From assembly GCA_905214725.1 (NCBI GenBank), contig CAJMNH010000001.1:372001-436000 (forward strand): 64,000 nucleotides of DNA. Reading direction: 5' to 3'. The DNA is from an uncultured bacterium. GTDB taxonomy: Bacteria > Bacteroidota > Bacteroidia > Bacteroidales > Rikenellaceae. Positions 18,401 to 25,408 of the stretch are shown here, piece by piece (the first letter of the stretch is position 1; each line of letters starts with the position of its first letter). Under the pieces are notes generated by a model. The model saw nothing but the letters and a program-made list of their open reading frames with translations. It ran no database searches and was not told where the DNA came from. The position numbers and the translations under genes are program-made.

Positions 18401-19304
18401 GCCACTCCTGCTTGGAGTAGAGCATTCGCTTGGGATCGTCGAGATCCTTGCCCGTCGAGAGACAGATCAGACGGTCGTGCGCCTCGGCGTTGTCTTCATC
18501 GACGAAATGCACGTCGTTCGTACACACCAGACGGACCCGATGCTTGGCCGCAAATTCGCGCAGGTGTTCGTTCACCTTGAGCTGCATCGGATAGGCTTCG
18601 TGGTTCGCTCGTTCGACCGTCGCCTTGTGAAGCTGCAATTCGAGATAGTAGTCGTCGCCGAAGAGCTTCTTGTGCCAGAGAACCGCCTCTTCCGCCTTTT
18701 GCATATCGTCGGCCGTGATCGCGCGCGGCACTTCTCCGGCCAGACAGGCAGAGCAGCAGATCAGCCCCTCGTGGTATTTCTCCAACTCGGTGCGGTCGGT
18801 ACGCGGACGCATATAGAATCCTTCCGTCCACGCCTTTGAGACGATCTTGACAAGATTATGATATCCCTTGAGATTCTTGGCCAGCAGAATCAGGTGATAC
18901 CCGCTTTGATCGGGCTTTCCCTCCTTGTCCTGCATCCGCCGCCGCGCGACGTAGACCTCGCAGCCGATGATCGGTTTGAATGCGGCTTTACGTTTCAGAT
19001 CGGCCAACTCCGCTTCGCAGCGGGCGATCTCCGCCGTCGGGTCGTCGGCCGGCTGCGTACCGTCTCGCAAGGCGGCCAGACGCGCTTCGGCTGCGGCGGC
19101 CTTCTCCTTATATTTCCCCTTGGCTTTTTTGACGTAGTTATAAAACTCCTTGATGCCGAACATGTTGCCGTGATCGGTCACGGCAAGGCCCGGCTGTCCG
19201 TCCTGCATGGCCTTGTCCACCAACTTCTGAATGCTGGCCTGACCGTCGAGAATCGAATATTGCGAATGGACGTGCAAATGCACGAAATCGGGTTTGGATG
19301 CCAT
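15486..19304 (-). CDS. dnaE: DNA polymerase III alpha subunit
   Basis: 1272 residues from MASKPDFVHLHVHSQYSILD. The N-terminal PHP domain is shown by HLHVHSQYSILDGQASI. An insertion rich in Lys and Ala (about residues 50-90) lies inside this domain. The palm domain follows with GRGSAAGSAVAYCLGI and the catalytic Asp pair in LPDIDVDFDDDGR. The fingers include LNKSH-like AFNKSHATCYSWVAFQTAYL, and an OB fold and tau-binding region lie near the C-terminus. The frame opens 21 bases upstream, but MASKP starts immediately before the PHP motif and about 12 bases from the predicted transcription start. Confidence 0.97.
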   Translation of the reverse strand: MASKPDFVHLHVHSQYSILDGQASIQKLVDKAMQDGQPGLAVTDHGNMFGIKEFYNYVKKAKGKYKEKAAAAEARLAALRDGTQPADDPTAEIARCEAELADLKRKAAFKPIIGCEVYVARRRMQDKEGKPDQSGYHLILLAKNLKGYHNLVKIVSKAWTEGFYMRPRTDRTELEKYHEGLICCSACLAGEVPRAITADDMQKAEEAVLWHKKLFGDDYYLELQLHKATVERANHEAYPMQLKVNEHLREFAAKHRVRLVCTNDVHFVDEDNAEAHDRLICLSTGKDLDDPKRMLYSKQEWLKTREEMAAIFGDVPEAMAATVDICNQVENYTIDHSPIMPTFDIPAEFGTEEGYRQRFSEKDLFDEFTRDENGNVVLSEAEAHKKIEKLGGYDKLYRIKLEADYLRKLTMDGAHKRYGEQLTDEQQERLNFELHVMKTMGFPGYFLIVQDFIRAAREELDVSVGPGRGSAAGSAVAYCLGITQIDPIAYDLLFERFLNPDRISLPDIDVDFDDDGRGRVLNWVTQKYGKEKVAHIITYGTMATKMAIKDVARVQKLLLAESDRLCKLVPDKIPDKKLNIPNAIEYVPELRAAAESDNPILRDTMRYAQMLEGNVRNTGVHACGTIICRDDITDWVPVSTADDKETGEKMLVTQYEGSVIEDTGLIKMDFLGLKTLSIIKDAVENIRLTTGRKIDVDDFSIINDPATYKLFCEGRTVGTFQFESPGMQKYLRELQPSTFEDLIAMNALYRPGPMDYIPDFIARKHGRSPIVYDIPVMEKYLSDTYGVTVYQEQVMLLSRLLANFTRGESDTLRKAMGKKLKDKLDALKPKFIKGGQANGHDPKVLEKIWGDWEKFASYAFNKSHATCYSWVAFQTAYLKANYPSEYMAAVLSRNLTNVEQLTIYMNECKRMGINVLGPDINESMLQFSANKDGDVRFGLAAIKGVGEAAVESIIAERTKNGRFKDIYDFIERVNYSLVNRKCLENIAYAGGYDSISGFSRCKFFGVDLRDNNGVTYIEQLMRYGQRFQSEKNNAQQSLFGGDTGTTDITPPVIPACADWSQLEKLNKEREMIGLYLSAHPLDDYKVIIDKMCTTQVGDLDHLDELKGREVAVAGMVVAVQNLTTKTGKPWGKFKLEDYNGTHEFALFGKDYENFRKYLFNDYFLFIRGRVQPRPYNDQELEFRITSMMQLSELQEAVKEVHVQLAVEEITQELIARMGRTVRESKGNTLLRLNVYDRQAQVSLNLFSKSYKVSLTQGLVSFFEDNDIKYTVI

Positions 19305-19322
19305 AACGTCGTCGTCTTTCCA

Positions 19323-19403
19323 CAAAGATACGAATAAGCCGAGCGCAATGCAAATTTATTTGCAATTGCCGAGGCGAAGTATCTAAGGCGCAGCCAAAGG
19401 TAC
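19323..19403 (-). promoter_or_regulatory. dnaE promoter inside a shared promoter repeat
   Basis: On the minus strand TTTG (complement of 19351-19354), 20 bases, then TATCTTTG (complement of 19323-19330), an exact consensus promoter. TTTG is part of the palindrome-like GCAAATAAATTTGC. The module including GGCTGCGCC..GATACTTCGCCTCGG upstream recurs before metK (45281-45354) and pheT (57034-57110). The predicted leader before the dnaE start is only about 12 bases. Confidence 0.8.
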
Positions 19404-19491
19404 GCAATTAATGGCGAAAAGGCAATCTCCCGCCGGACGAGTTATCAACAATTCGTCGACCGCAACCGCTTATGAATTGTATGGCAATATA

Positions 19492-19523
19492 TTTGGATTT
19501 ATCGACAAAAGAGTTTATCTTTC
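19492..19523 (+). promoter_or_regulatory. Probable promoter for the DUF2007 gene
   Basis: TTTG at 19492-19495, 20 bases, then TATCTTTC at 19516-19523, one base off the -7 consensus. If used, it gives a leader of about 300 bases before the ATG at 19833, holding the repeats at 19562-19604 and 19684-19832. Confidence 0.5.
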
Positions 19524-19561
19524 GTGCAGCCCGATCAACGAGCGTGATATGCTCCGCATTT

Positions 19562-19604
19562 TGAAAGTCACCCTTTTCAAAGGGAAATTTAGAGGGATTA
19601 TCAG
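19562..19604 (+). repeat. Dispersed palindromic repeat, solo copy
   Basis: CCCTTTTCAAAGGG followed by AAATTTAGAGGGATTATC. The same pattern, a short palindrome followed by a GAGRG..TRTC box, occurs at 19690-19721, in inverse orientation at 27196-27234, and with another stem sequence at 45503-45538. This copy is not followed by a start codon and its downstream hairpins are unclear. Confidence 0.6.
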
Positions 19605-19683
19605 TATCCGCACAGCGGTATACCGCAACGGGCGCAAACTGTCGGATTGGAGCCGGTTCGGAAGATCGGAGGTCAGCGGCCGG

Positions 19684-19832
19684 ATCTCGCCCTTTTCAAA
19701 GGGTGATTTTGAGAGATTGTCAATATGAATATCGGGAACGCAAGTTCCCGTAACGAGCGTTCGGCGTAAATTCATACGGCAATCCCCGACAATTGGCAAC
19801 ATTTACGTCGAACACACGTTAAACCTACGAGT
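19684..19832 (+). promoter_or_regulatory. Candidate structured leader element (copy B) before the DUF2007 gene
   Basis: In order: palindrome CCCTTTTCAAAGGG (19690-19703); box GAGAGATTGTC (19711-19721); hairpin CGGGAAC/GTTCCCG with a GCAA tetraloop (19733-19750); a 13-bp stem (19759-19771 with 19801-19813, one G-U) closing a 29-base loop that contains GACAATT; then ACGTTAAA and the ATG 19 bases after the stem. The box GATTGTC can pair with GACAATT in the loop, giving a possible pseudoknot. The same layout occurs before metK and ettA with different stem sequences. Confidence 0.5.
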
Positions 19833-20063
19833 ATGGAGAATGAGGAACTGGTGGTAATTCGGGAATACGACTCGATTACCCGGGCCGAAATGGCCAAATC
19901 CGTTTTGGAAAGCGAAGGCATCTTCGCCACGATCCGCAACGAATACATGTCGGCGATCTATCCTATCGGAACGATGCCGGCCGAGATCGTCGTTCGCGAG
20001 GAGGACGCCGAATGGGCTTCGGCGCTGCTCCGTTCGATGGACGGGGAAGACGCGGCTAAATAG
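19833..20063 (+). CDS. DUF2007 putative signal-transducing protein
   Basis: 76 residues. ELVVIREYDSITRAEMAKSV followed by LESEGIFATIRNE matches the DUF2007 pattern, a small ferredoxin-like or PII-like fold in which a beta strand leads into a helix and a L(E/K)xxGI turn; VVREEDAEWASALL completes the second half. Function is not established for the family. It is the only gene after a long leader with structured elements. Its stop overlaps the aroE stop by 8 bases in convergent orientation, so there is no room for a terminator between them. Confidence 0.8.
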   Translation: MENEELVVIREYDSITRAEMAKSVLESEGIFATIRNEYMSAIYPIGTMPAEIVVREEDAEWASALLRSMDGEDAAK

Positions 20064-20796
20064 GATCGTTCCAGATCCGCCACGACGCTTCGGCCTGCGC
20101 TTCGAGCATAGGCAGGCCGTTGAGTGTATGCGCCCCCTGCCGCCCGCCGCGCAGCAGGAATTGTGTCCGCTCGGGATTGTAAACCAGATCGAACAGATAA
20201 TGAGTCGGCGTGAGCGCATCGTAGGGCAACTGCGGCGCATCGTCTATATGCGGGAAGGTTCCCACGGGCGTAGCATTGACGATCAGCCGATGTTCCGCCA
20301 CGATCTCCGGCGTAAGATCGCCGTAACTGAGATTGCCCCGCGCCGGATCGCGCGAAACGATCTCGTAAGGGATGCCCGCCTCCGCAAGCGCGTACTGCAC
20401 GGCCTGCGAAGCGCCGCCCGTTCCCAACACCAACGCCGCTTCGGGCGTATCCTCTCCGAACAAAATCTTCAGCGAAAGCCTGATTCCCTCTATATCGGTA
20501 TTGTAACCCGTCAACCGCTCACCGTCACGACGCACGCAATTCACGGCCCCGATGCGCACGGCCTCTTCCGACACATCGTTCAGATAGTTGAAAACCTGCT
20601 GTTTATAAGGTATGGTTACATTAAATCCCTCCAATTCGGGCTGCGCCGCCAGCAGTTCGGGCAACGCCTCGATCGAAGGCAGCTCGTAAAGCGAATAATC
20701 GCACTCCGTAATTCCTTCCCGACGGAACTTTCCGGCAAAATAGCGGGCAGAAAAAGAGTGGCCGAGCGAACGGCCGATCAATCCGTAACGTCTCAT
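20056..20796 (-). CDS. aroE: Shikimate dehydrogenase
   Basis: 246 residues, slightly short for the family (about 270). YGLIGRSLGHSFSARYF at the N-terminus contains the shikimate-binding SxS motif, GFNVTIPYKQQVFNYL has the catalytic Lys, CVRRDGERLTGYNTDIEG the (N/D)xD substrate motif, and ALVLGTGGASQAVQYAL the NADP-binding GxGGxxxA loop. It reduces 3-dehydroshikimate to shikimate in aromatic amino-acid synthesis. Its start overlaps the DUF368 stop by 4 bases (ATGA), so it is translated from the same message. Confidence 0.93.
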   Translation of the reverse strand: MRRYGLIGRSLGHSFSARYFAGKFRREGITECDYSLYELPSIEALPELLAAQPELEGFNVTIPYKQQVFNYLNDVSEEAVRIGAVNCVRRDGERLTGYNTDIEGIRLSLKILFGEDTPEAALVLGTGGASQAVQYALAEAGIPYEIVSRDPARGNLSYGDLTPEIVAEHRLIVNATPVGTFPHIDDAPQLPYDALTPTHYLFDLVYNPERTQFLLRGGRQGAHTLNGLPMLEAQAEASWRIWNDPI

Positions 20797-21710
20797 ACCT
20801 CGCCTTTTTTTGCGGACAAACGACTACCGAGATATTCTATGCCCCAGATGAGCAGAAAACCGCAAATACAGAACACCACAGCCCATCCCACCTGCGCATC
20901 CGCGCCGGGAAGGACGTTGCGTTCGACAAGGGGATGCGCCGCGCCGTGGCTGTCGAAATAACGTTCGAGCGTCTCTTTCCACGGCCAGACCTTGTTGAGC
21001 GACCCGACCATGAACCCCATCAGCAGAGCGATCGTCACGTCATGAAAACGGCGCAGCAACCACGACAATACGTGCGAAAAGCTCACCAGTCCGGCAACGG
21101 CGCCGACGGCAAACAACGCCAGTACTCCGATATCGAAGGTCGAAACGGCATTCAGAATAAACTGATACTTGCCCAGCAGCAGCAGAATGAAGGCTCCCGA
21201 TATGCCGGGCAGAATCATCGCACAGATGGCGATGGCGCCCGACAACAGGATGAACCACCATGTTTCGGGGGTTTGCGACGGCGAGGCGACCGTGATCCAC
21301 CACGCCGCAGCGACGCCGCATATCAGCGAAACGACAGACGCGGCGTTCCAGCGCGTAACGTCACGCGCCACCAACAGCGCCGAAGCGACGATCAGCCCGA
21401 AGAAGAAAGCCCAAACTTCGATGGGGTGGTGTTCCAGCAGATAGGTCATCACCCGCGCCAGCGAGAAGACCGCCACCAAGATTCCGGTAAATACAGCCGC
21501 CAGAAAATTTCCGTTGACCGCACGCCAGAATTCACGCAGGCGCAGCGTCGCCAACAGGCGCAACGACGGGCCGCCCAGTTTTTTGATCGACTCGATCAAC
21601 TCCGAGTAGATGCCCGAAATAAAGGCGATCGTACCGCCCGAAACACCGGGTATCACATCGGCCATTCCCATAGCGCAGCCTTTGAGCGCCAGCAATAAAT
21701 AGTTCGTCAT
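20793..21710 (-). CDS. DUF368 integral membrane protein
   Basis: 305 residues from MTNYLLLALKGCAMGMADVI. The phrase MGMADVIPGVSGGTIAFISG is the hallmark of DUF368 proteins, and a second similar loop, AMILPGISGAFILLLLGKY, lies mid-protein. About eight to nine membrane helices can be read. Some members of this family have been linked to undecaprenyl-phosphate translocation, but function here is inference. A start at 21761 (MSWNSII..) is possible; 21710 was chosen because the LLLALKG helix is the normal N-terminus of the family. Confidence 0.85.
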   Translation of the reverse strand: MTNYLLLALKGCAMGMADVIPGVSGGTIAFISGIYSELIESIKKLGGPSLRLLATLRLREFWRAVNGNFLAAVFTGILVAVFSLARVMTYLLEHHPIEVWAFFFGLIVASALLVARDVTRWNAASVVSLICGVAAAWWITVASPSQTPETWWFILLSGAIAICAMILPGISGAFILLLLGKYQFILNAVSTFDIGVLALFAVGAVAGLVSFSHVLSWLLRRFHDVTIALLMGFMVGSLNKVWPWKETLERYFDSHGAAHPLVERNVLPGADAQVGWAVVFCICGFLLIWGIEYLGSRLSAKKGEV

Positions 21711-21903
21711 TCCGTCTGCAATCAAGATTCCGTTTGCAAAGATAATCGAATTCCATGACATTCCGGCGATCGCACGCCGACGCAGAAGGTTAATTTATTC
21801 TTAATTCTCCCTTTGCCGGCGCTCCTTCGGGCAAAAGCGGCCGCAATTCCGATGCAAGGCTCCCTTTACACAAAAAATGTCGTATTTTGCAATACGACAT
21901 TCA

Positions 21904-22233
21904 TCATTCGGAAACAAAGGAATCGGTGCCCGACTTCAAGGACCCTTCATCCGCTTTTCGGCAGGCAACGATAAAATCCATCACTTCATGCATCGTCTTG
22001 ACGAAGCGGACGAAATCCTCCTTGTAAAGAAAAATCTTGTGGCGATCGAAAACGACCGCGCCGTCGGCTCCAGTCGTTTTTCGACTCTCGGTGATTGTCA
22101 GGTAATAGTCGTTGCCCCGCGTCGTGCGAACATCGAAAAAATAGGTTCGGCGGCCCGCCTTTACGGCTTTCGTCAAAATCTGTTCGCCGAACTCTTCACT
22201 CTCCTTGTGCAGCGTATCCGTTTGAGAAAACAT
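21904..22233 (-). CDS. PUR-alpha-like DUF3276 nucleic-acid-binding protein
   Basis: 109 residues from MFSQTDTLHKESEEFGEQIL. The order TKAVKAGRRTYFFDVRTTRG, DYYLTITESRK, then HKIFLYKEDFVRFVKTMHEV is the PUR fold of bacterial PUR-alpha homologues (DUF3276), thought to bind single-stranded nucleic acid as a dimer. The frame opens 25 codons upstream, but those residues do not look like the family. It is on the minus strand between DUF368 and the processing protease, with gaps of about 140-190 bases each side, so it is probably a single gene. Confidence 0.85.
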   Translation of the reverse strand: MFSQTDTLHKESEEFGEQILTKAVKAGRRTYFFDVRTTRGNDYYLTITESRKTTGADGAVVFDRHKIFLYKEDFVRFVKTMHEVMDFIVACRKADEGSLKSGTDSFVSE

Positions 22234-22375
22234 GATCGGTAGGTTTAGGTTCAACTGTCGTTTCGTTTCCGTGCCGGCGAATCCGAGACAGATCGGTTTC
22301 GCTATCATTTTTATGTATGATAGACGAAGCTACTAAAAATATCCGATAATTCCAAACAAATCAACCAAAATTCGT

Positions 22376-23965
22376 CTATTCCTCCTTCGAAAGGATCGAA
22401 ACTCCCTGCTCCGGCCATGCTTCGAGCAACCCGACCGCACGCCGAAACATCGATCCGTCGGCAGCATTCATCACACGGTAGAACCCTTCGCGCGGAAACA
22501 ACCGTTCGGCCACCAACGCCTTAATCTGCATCTTCAAAAGCTCGTCCGACTGCGCCGTTTCCTCTCCTGTCGGCTCAATTCCCCGTTCCGCAGCCAATGA
22601 TGCCAGCTCGTGCATCGTTTCGGGCGATACGGCGAATCCGGCGTCGAAACGTTCGAAATCGGGGTAGCGAGCCGCCAGTTGCGGACGCTCCCGATCCAGA
22701 TAGCGCAGCACCAGTTCGTTGACCACGCCGTGACGCATCAGCCTCAACCAATAATCGGTCTGTCCGACGGTATCGGCCTCGACCCGAATATCGGGACGGA
22801 TGCCGCCGCCCCCGTAGACGGATCGGTGCGTGCGTAACGTCTCGAACAACGGCGTTTCGACCGCCACGCTGTCCGGCCGTTCATTCATCAACCGCTCGCG
22901 ATGCGCGGCATAATACTCCTCGCGGTGTCCCCGTTCATAGGGACGCTGAATCACCCGTCCCGACGGCGTATGGTAACGAGCGACCGTAACGCGGATCGCC
23001 GAGCCGTCTCCCAACCGGAACTGTCGCTGCACCAGCCCCTTGCCGAAACTCGGACGGCCTACGATTACCGCCCGGTCCCAATCCTGCAACGCTCCTGCGA
23101 CGATTTCGCTGGCCGAGGCCGAATTTTCGTCGATAAGCACCACGACCGGCCCTTTGAGAAATGCGCCGTCGACAGGAGCTTCATAGGCATGCGGCGGCAC
23201 CGCACGCCCCTCGGTCGAAACGATCCGGCTGCCGCGCGGCAGGAAGAAATTGGCCATTCCGACCGCCTGATCGAGCAATCCGCCGCCGTTACCCCGCAGA
23301 TCGAGAATCAGCGAGCGAACGCCTTTCATCTTTTTGAACGCCTCGATGAATTCCTGCATCGTCGTCCGTCCGAAACGATTTACTTTGATATAGCCCGTTT
23401 CGGAATCGACCTTGTAGGCGGCGTCGACCGTATAAAGCGGAATATCGCCGCGTGTCACGGTAAAAGCGAGCGGTTCCTTCACGCCATGGCGCAGCACCTC
23501 CAACTGCACCTGCGTACCCGACGGCCCGCGCAACCGTTTGGGCACCTCCGCACGGCTCAAACCGACCGCCCGTTCGCCGTCGATCCCGACGATCCGGTCG
23601 CCCGGCAGCAATCCCACCTGCGACGAAGGGCCTCCGGCGATGGTGTTGACGACGATTACCGTGTCGCTGAGCACATTGAACTCGATGCCTATGCCGCCGA
23701 AACTGCCGCCGAAGCTCTCGTCCACCGCTTTCATCTCATCCGCCGAAAGGTAAGCCGAATGCGGATCCAGCCGAGTCAGCATCCCGCGAATCGCCTCCTC
23801 GACCAGCGGAGCCGTATCGAGCGAATCGACATAGGTGGCGTCCACATAGCGATAGGCCTGCACGAGTTTCTGCAACTGTGCGGCCGATCCGTCGTCGAAC
23901 TGGGCGCGCGCGCACCACGGTGCAAAAAGCAGCGTCGCAACGATCAAAGCAATCAGACGTTTCAT
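22376..23965 (-). CDS. S41 C-terminal processing peptidase with PDZ domain
   Basis: 529 residues from MKRLIALIVATLLFAPWCARA, a signal peptide. The start has an AAGGAGAA Shine-Dalgarno sequence directly upstream, unusually good for this genome. A PDZ domain lies near residues 85-165 (FGGIGIEFNVLSDTVIVVN, GLLPGDRIVGIDGE). The S41 core follows, with LDLRGNGGGLLDQAVGMA near 235 and DENSASASEIVAGALQDW near 290 carrying the catalytic Ser; the paired Lys should be in RPSFGKGLVQ. The last 170 residues are a helical extension. It is probably periplasmic and trims or degrades envelope proteins. Confidence 0.92.
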   Translation of the reverse strand: MKRLIALIVATLLFAPWCARAQFDDGSAAQLQKLVQAYRYVDATYVDSLDTAPLVEEAIRGMLTRLDPHSAYLSADEMKAVDESFGGSFGGIGIEFNVLSDTVIVVNTIAGGPSSQVGLLPGDRIVGIDGERAVGLSRAEVPKRLRGPSGTQVQLEVLRHGVKEPLAFTVTRGDIPLYTVDAAYKVDSETGYIKVNRFGRTTMQEFIEAFKKMKGVRSLILDLRGNGGGLLDQAVGMANFFLPRGSRIVSTEGRAVPPHAYEAPVDGAFLKGPVVVLIDENSASASEIVAGALQDWDRAVIVGRPSFGKGLVQRQFRLGDGSAIRVTVARYHTPSGRVIQRPYERGHREEYYAAHRERLMNERPDSVAVETPLFETLRTHRSVYGGGGIRPDIRVEADTVGQTDYWLRLMRHGVVNELVLRYLDRERPQLAARYPDFERFDAGFAVSPETMHELASLAAERGIEPTGEETAQSDELLKMQIKALVAERLFPREGFYRVMNAADGSMFRRAVGLLEAWPEQGVSILSKEE

Positions 23966-24051
23966 TTTTCTCCTTTTTAGCAATAATGCAACGGAGCCGT
24001 AAGGCCGGGCCCGACGCCTCTGCCATACGCCTCCGCCACAGTCCGGTTTTT

Positions 24052-25398
24052 CTACCGCAAATGAGCGGCCAGCTCCGCGAACGGAATCTGCCGCTGCTCG
24101 CCGACGCGCATATCTTTGAGCGTCACCACGCGCTGCGCCAGCTCGTCGCTGCCGACGATCGCCACATAGGGGATCGACCTGCGGTTGGCATACTCCATCT
24201 GTTTTTTCATCTTTCCCGCTTCGGGATAGATCTCGGCCGCAATACCGGCATCGCGCAACGCCCGCAGCAGACCGAGCGACGCCGCCTCTTCGTCGGCGCC
24301 CAAATTGGCGAAAAGCACCTTCGTCGAGAAATTGACCTCCTCGGGGAAGAGCTCCAGTCCGACCATCACGTCGTAAATACGATCGGCGCCGAACGAGATG
24401 CCTACGCCCGACGTGTCGGGCATGCCGAAGATTCCCGTCAAATCGTCGTAACGGCCGCCGCCGCAGATCGAACCGATGGCGAAGTCGTTGGCCTTGACTT
24501 CAAAGATCGCGCCCGTGTAATAATTCAGACCGCGAGCCAGCGACAAATCCAGTTCGACAGGCAATGCGATGCCCAGCCGCTCGACATAACCGAAGATCGT
24601 CTCCATCTCCTCGACGCCCTTCACACCAGTTTCCGACAGACCGATCACCTTACGCAATTCCGATAATTTCTGCCGGTTATCTCCTTTCAGTTCGAGAATC
24701 GGTTGAAGTTTGGCAACGGCAGCGTCGTCGATGCCGCGCTCACGCAGTTCGGCCTTCACGTTGTCGATGCCGATCTTCTCCAGCTTGTCGATGGCCACCG
24801 TGATATCGACCATCTTGTCGGCATGACCGATCGTCTCGGCGATTCCATAGAGAATCTTGCGGTTGTTCATCTTGAGCGTCACGCCGATGCGCAACTTGCG
24901 GAAGACGCGCTCGACAATCTCCACCAACTCCACTTCATTGAGCAGCGAGCGAGACCCGACGACATCGACGTCGCACTGGTAAAACTCGCGGTAACGCCCC
25001 TTCTGCGGACGGTCGGCGCGCCACACGGGCTGAATCTGGTAGCGTTTGAACGGTAAGACGATTTCGCTCTGGTGCTGCACGACGTAGCGTGCAAAGGGGA
25101 CGGTCAGGTCGTAACGCAATCCCTTTTCACAGATTTTCGAGGCCTGACGCAGTTCATCGGGCGCAAGCCCTGCGGCGTAATCGCCCGAATTGAGAATCTT
25201 GAACAGCAGTTTGTCTCCCTCGTCGCCGTATTTGCCCAGCAGGGTGGAGAGATTCTCCATCGCCGGCGTTTCGAGCGGCGCGAAGCCGAAGGTGCGGAAC
25301 ACCTGCCGGATCGAATCGAAAATATAGTTGCGGCGCATCATCTCGGCGGGCGAGAAGTCGCGCGTACCCTTTGGAATCGAAGGTTTCTGAATACCCAT
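24052..25398 (-). CDS. hisS: Histidyl-tRNA synthetase
   Basis: 448 residues. Class II motif 1 lies near residue 30-45, motif 2 is YQIQPVWRADRPQKGRYREF near 120, and LARGLNYYTGAIFEV and GSICGGGRYDDLTGIFG are the two histidine-binding signatures. The C-terminal anticodon-binding domain follows (VLFANLGADEEAASLGLL). It charges tRNA-His. It lies 10 bases after the ettA stop on the same strand, so the two are probably one transcript. No terminator was found in the 86 bases before the protease gene. Confidence 0.96.
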   Translation of the reverse strand: MGIQKPSIPKGTRDFSPAEMMRRNYIFDSIRQVFRTFGFAPLETPAMENLSTLLGKYGDEGDKLLFKILNSGDYAAGLAPDELRQASKICEKGLRYDLTVPFARYVVQHQSEIVLPFKRYQIQPVWRADRPQKGRYREFYQCDVDVVGSRSLLNEVELVEIVERVFRKLRIGVTLKMNNRKILYGIAETIGHADKMVDITVAIDKLEKIGIDNVKAELRERGIDDAAVAKLQPILELKGDNRQKLSELRKVIGLSETGVKGVEEMETIFGYVERLGIALPVELDLSLARGLNYYTGAIFEVKANDFAIGSICGGGRYDDLTGIFGMPDTSGVGISFGADRIYDVMVGLELFPEEVNFSTKVLFANLGADEEAASLGLLRALRDAGIAAEIYPEAGKMKKQMEYANRRSIPYVAIVGSDELAQRVVTLKDMRVGEQRQIPFAELAAHLR

Positions 25399-25408
25399 AT
25401 GCTCTGTT

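Noticed and set aside
15696..18839. 1047-codon open frame on the plus strand opposite dnaE
   Set aside because: It lies wholly within dnaE on the other strand; long antisense frames are expected in GC-rich genes with strong third-position bias. No domain or family pattern is visible.
19562..19723. Two near-identical palindromic units as a possible CRISPR array
   Set aside because: Only two units, the sequences between them are about 75 bases and not spacer-like, and no cas genes are in the window.
19411..19802. Overlapping frames (105 codons plus, 95 codons minus) in the DUF2007 leader
   Set aside because: They read through the palindromic repeats and have no family match; explained by the repeats.
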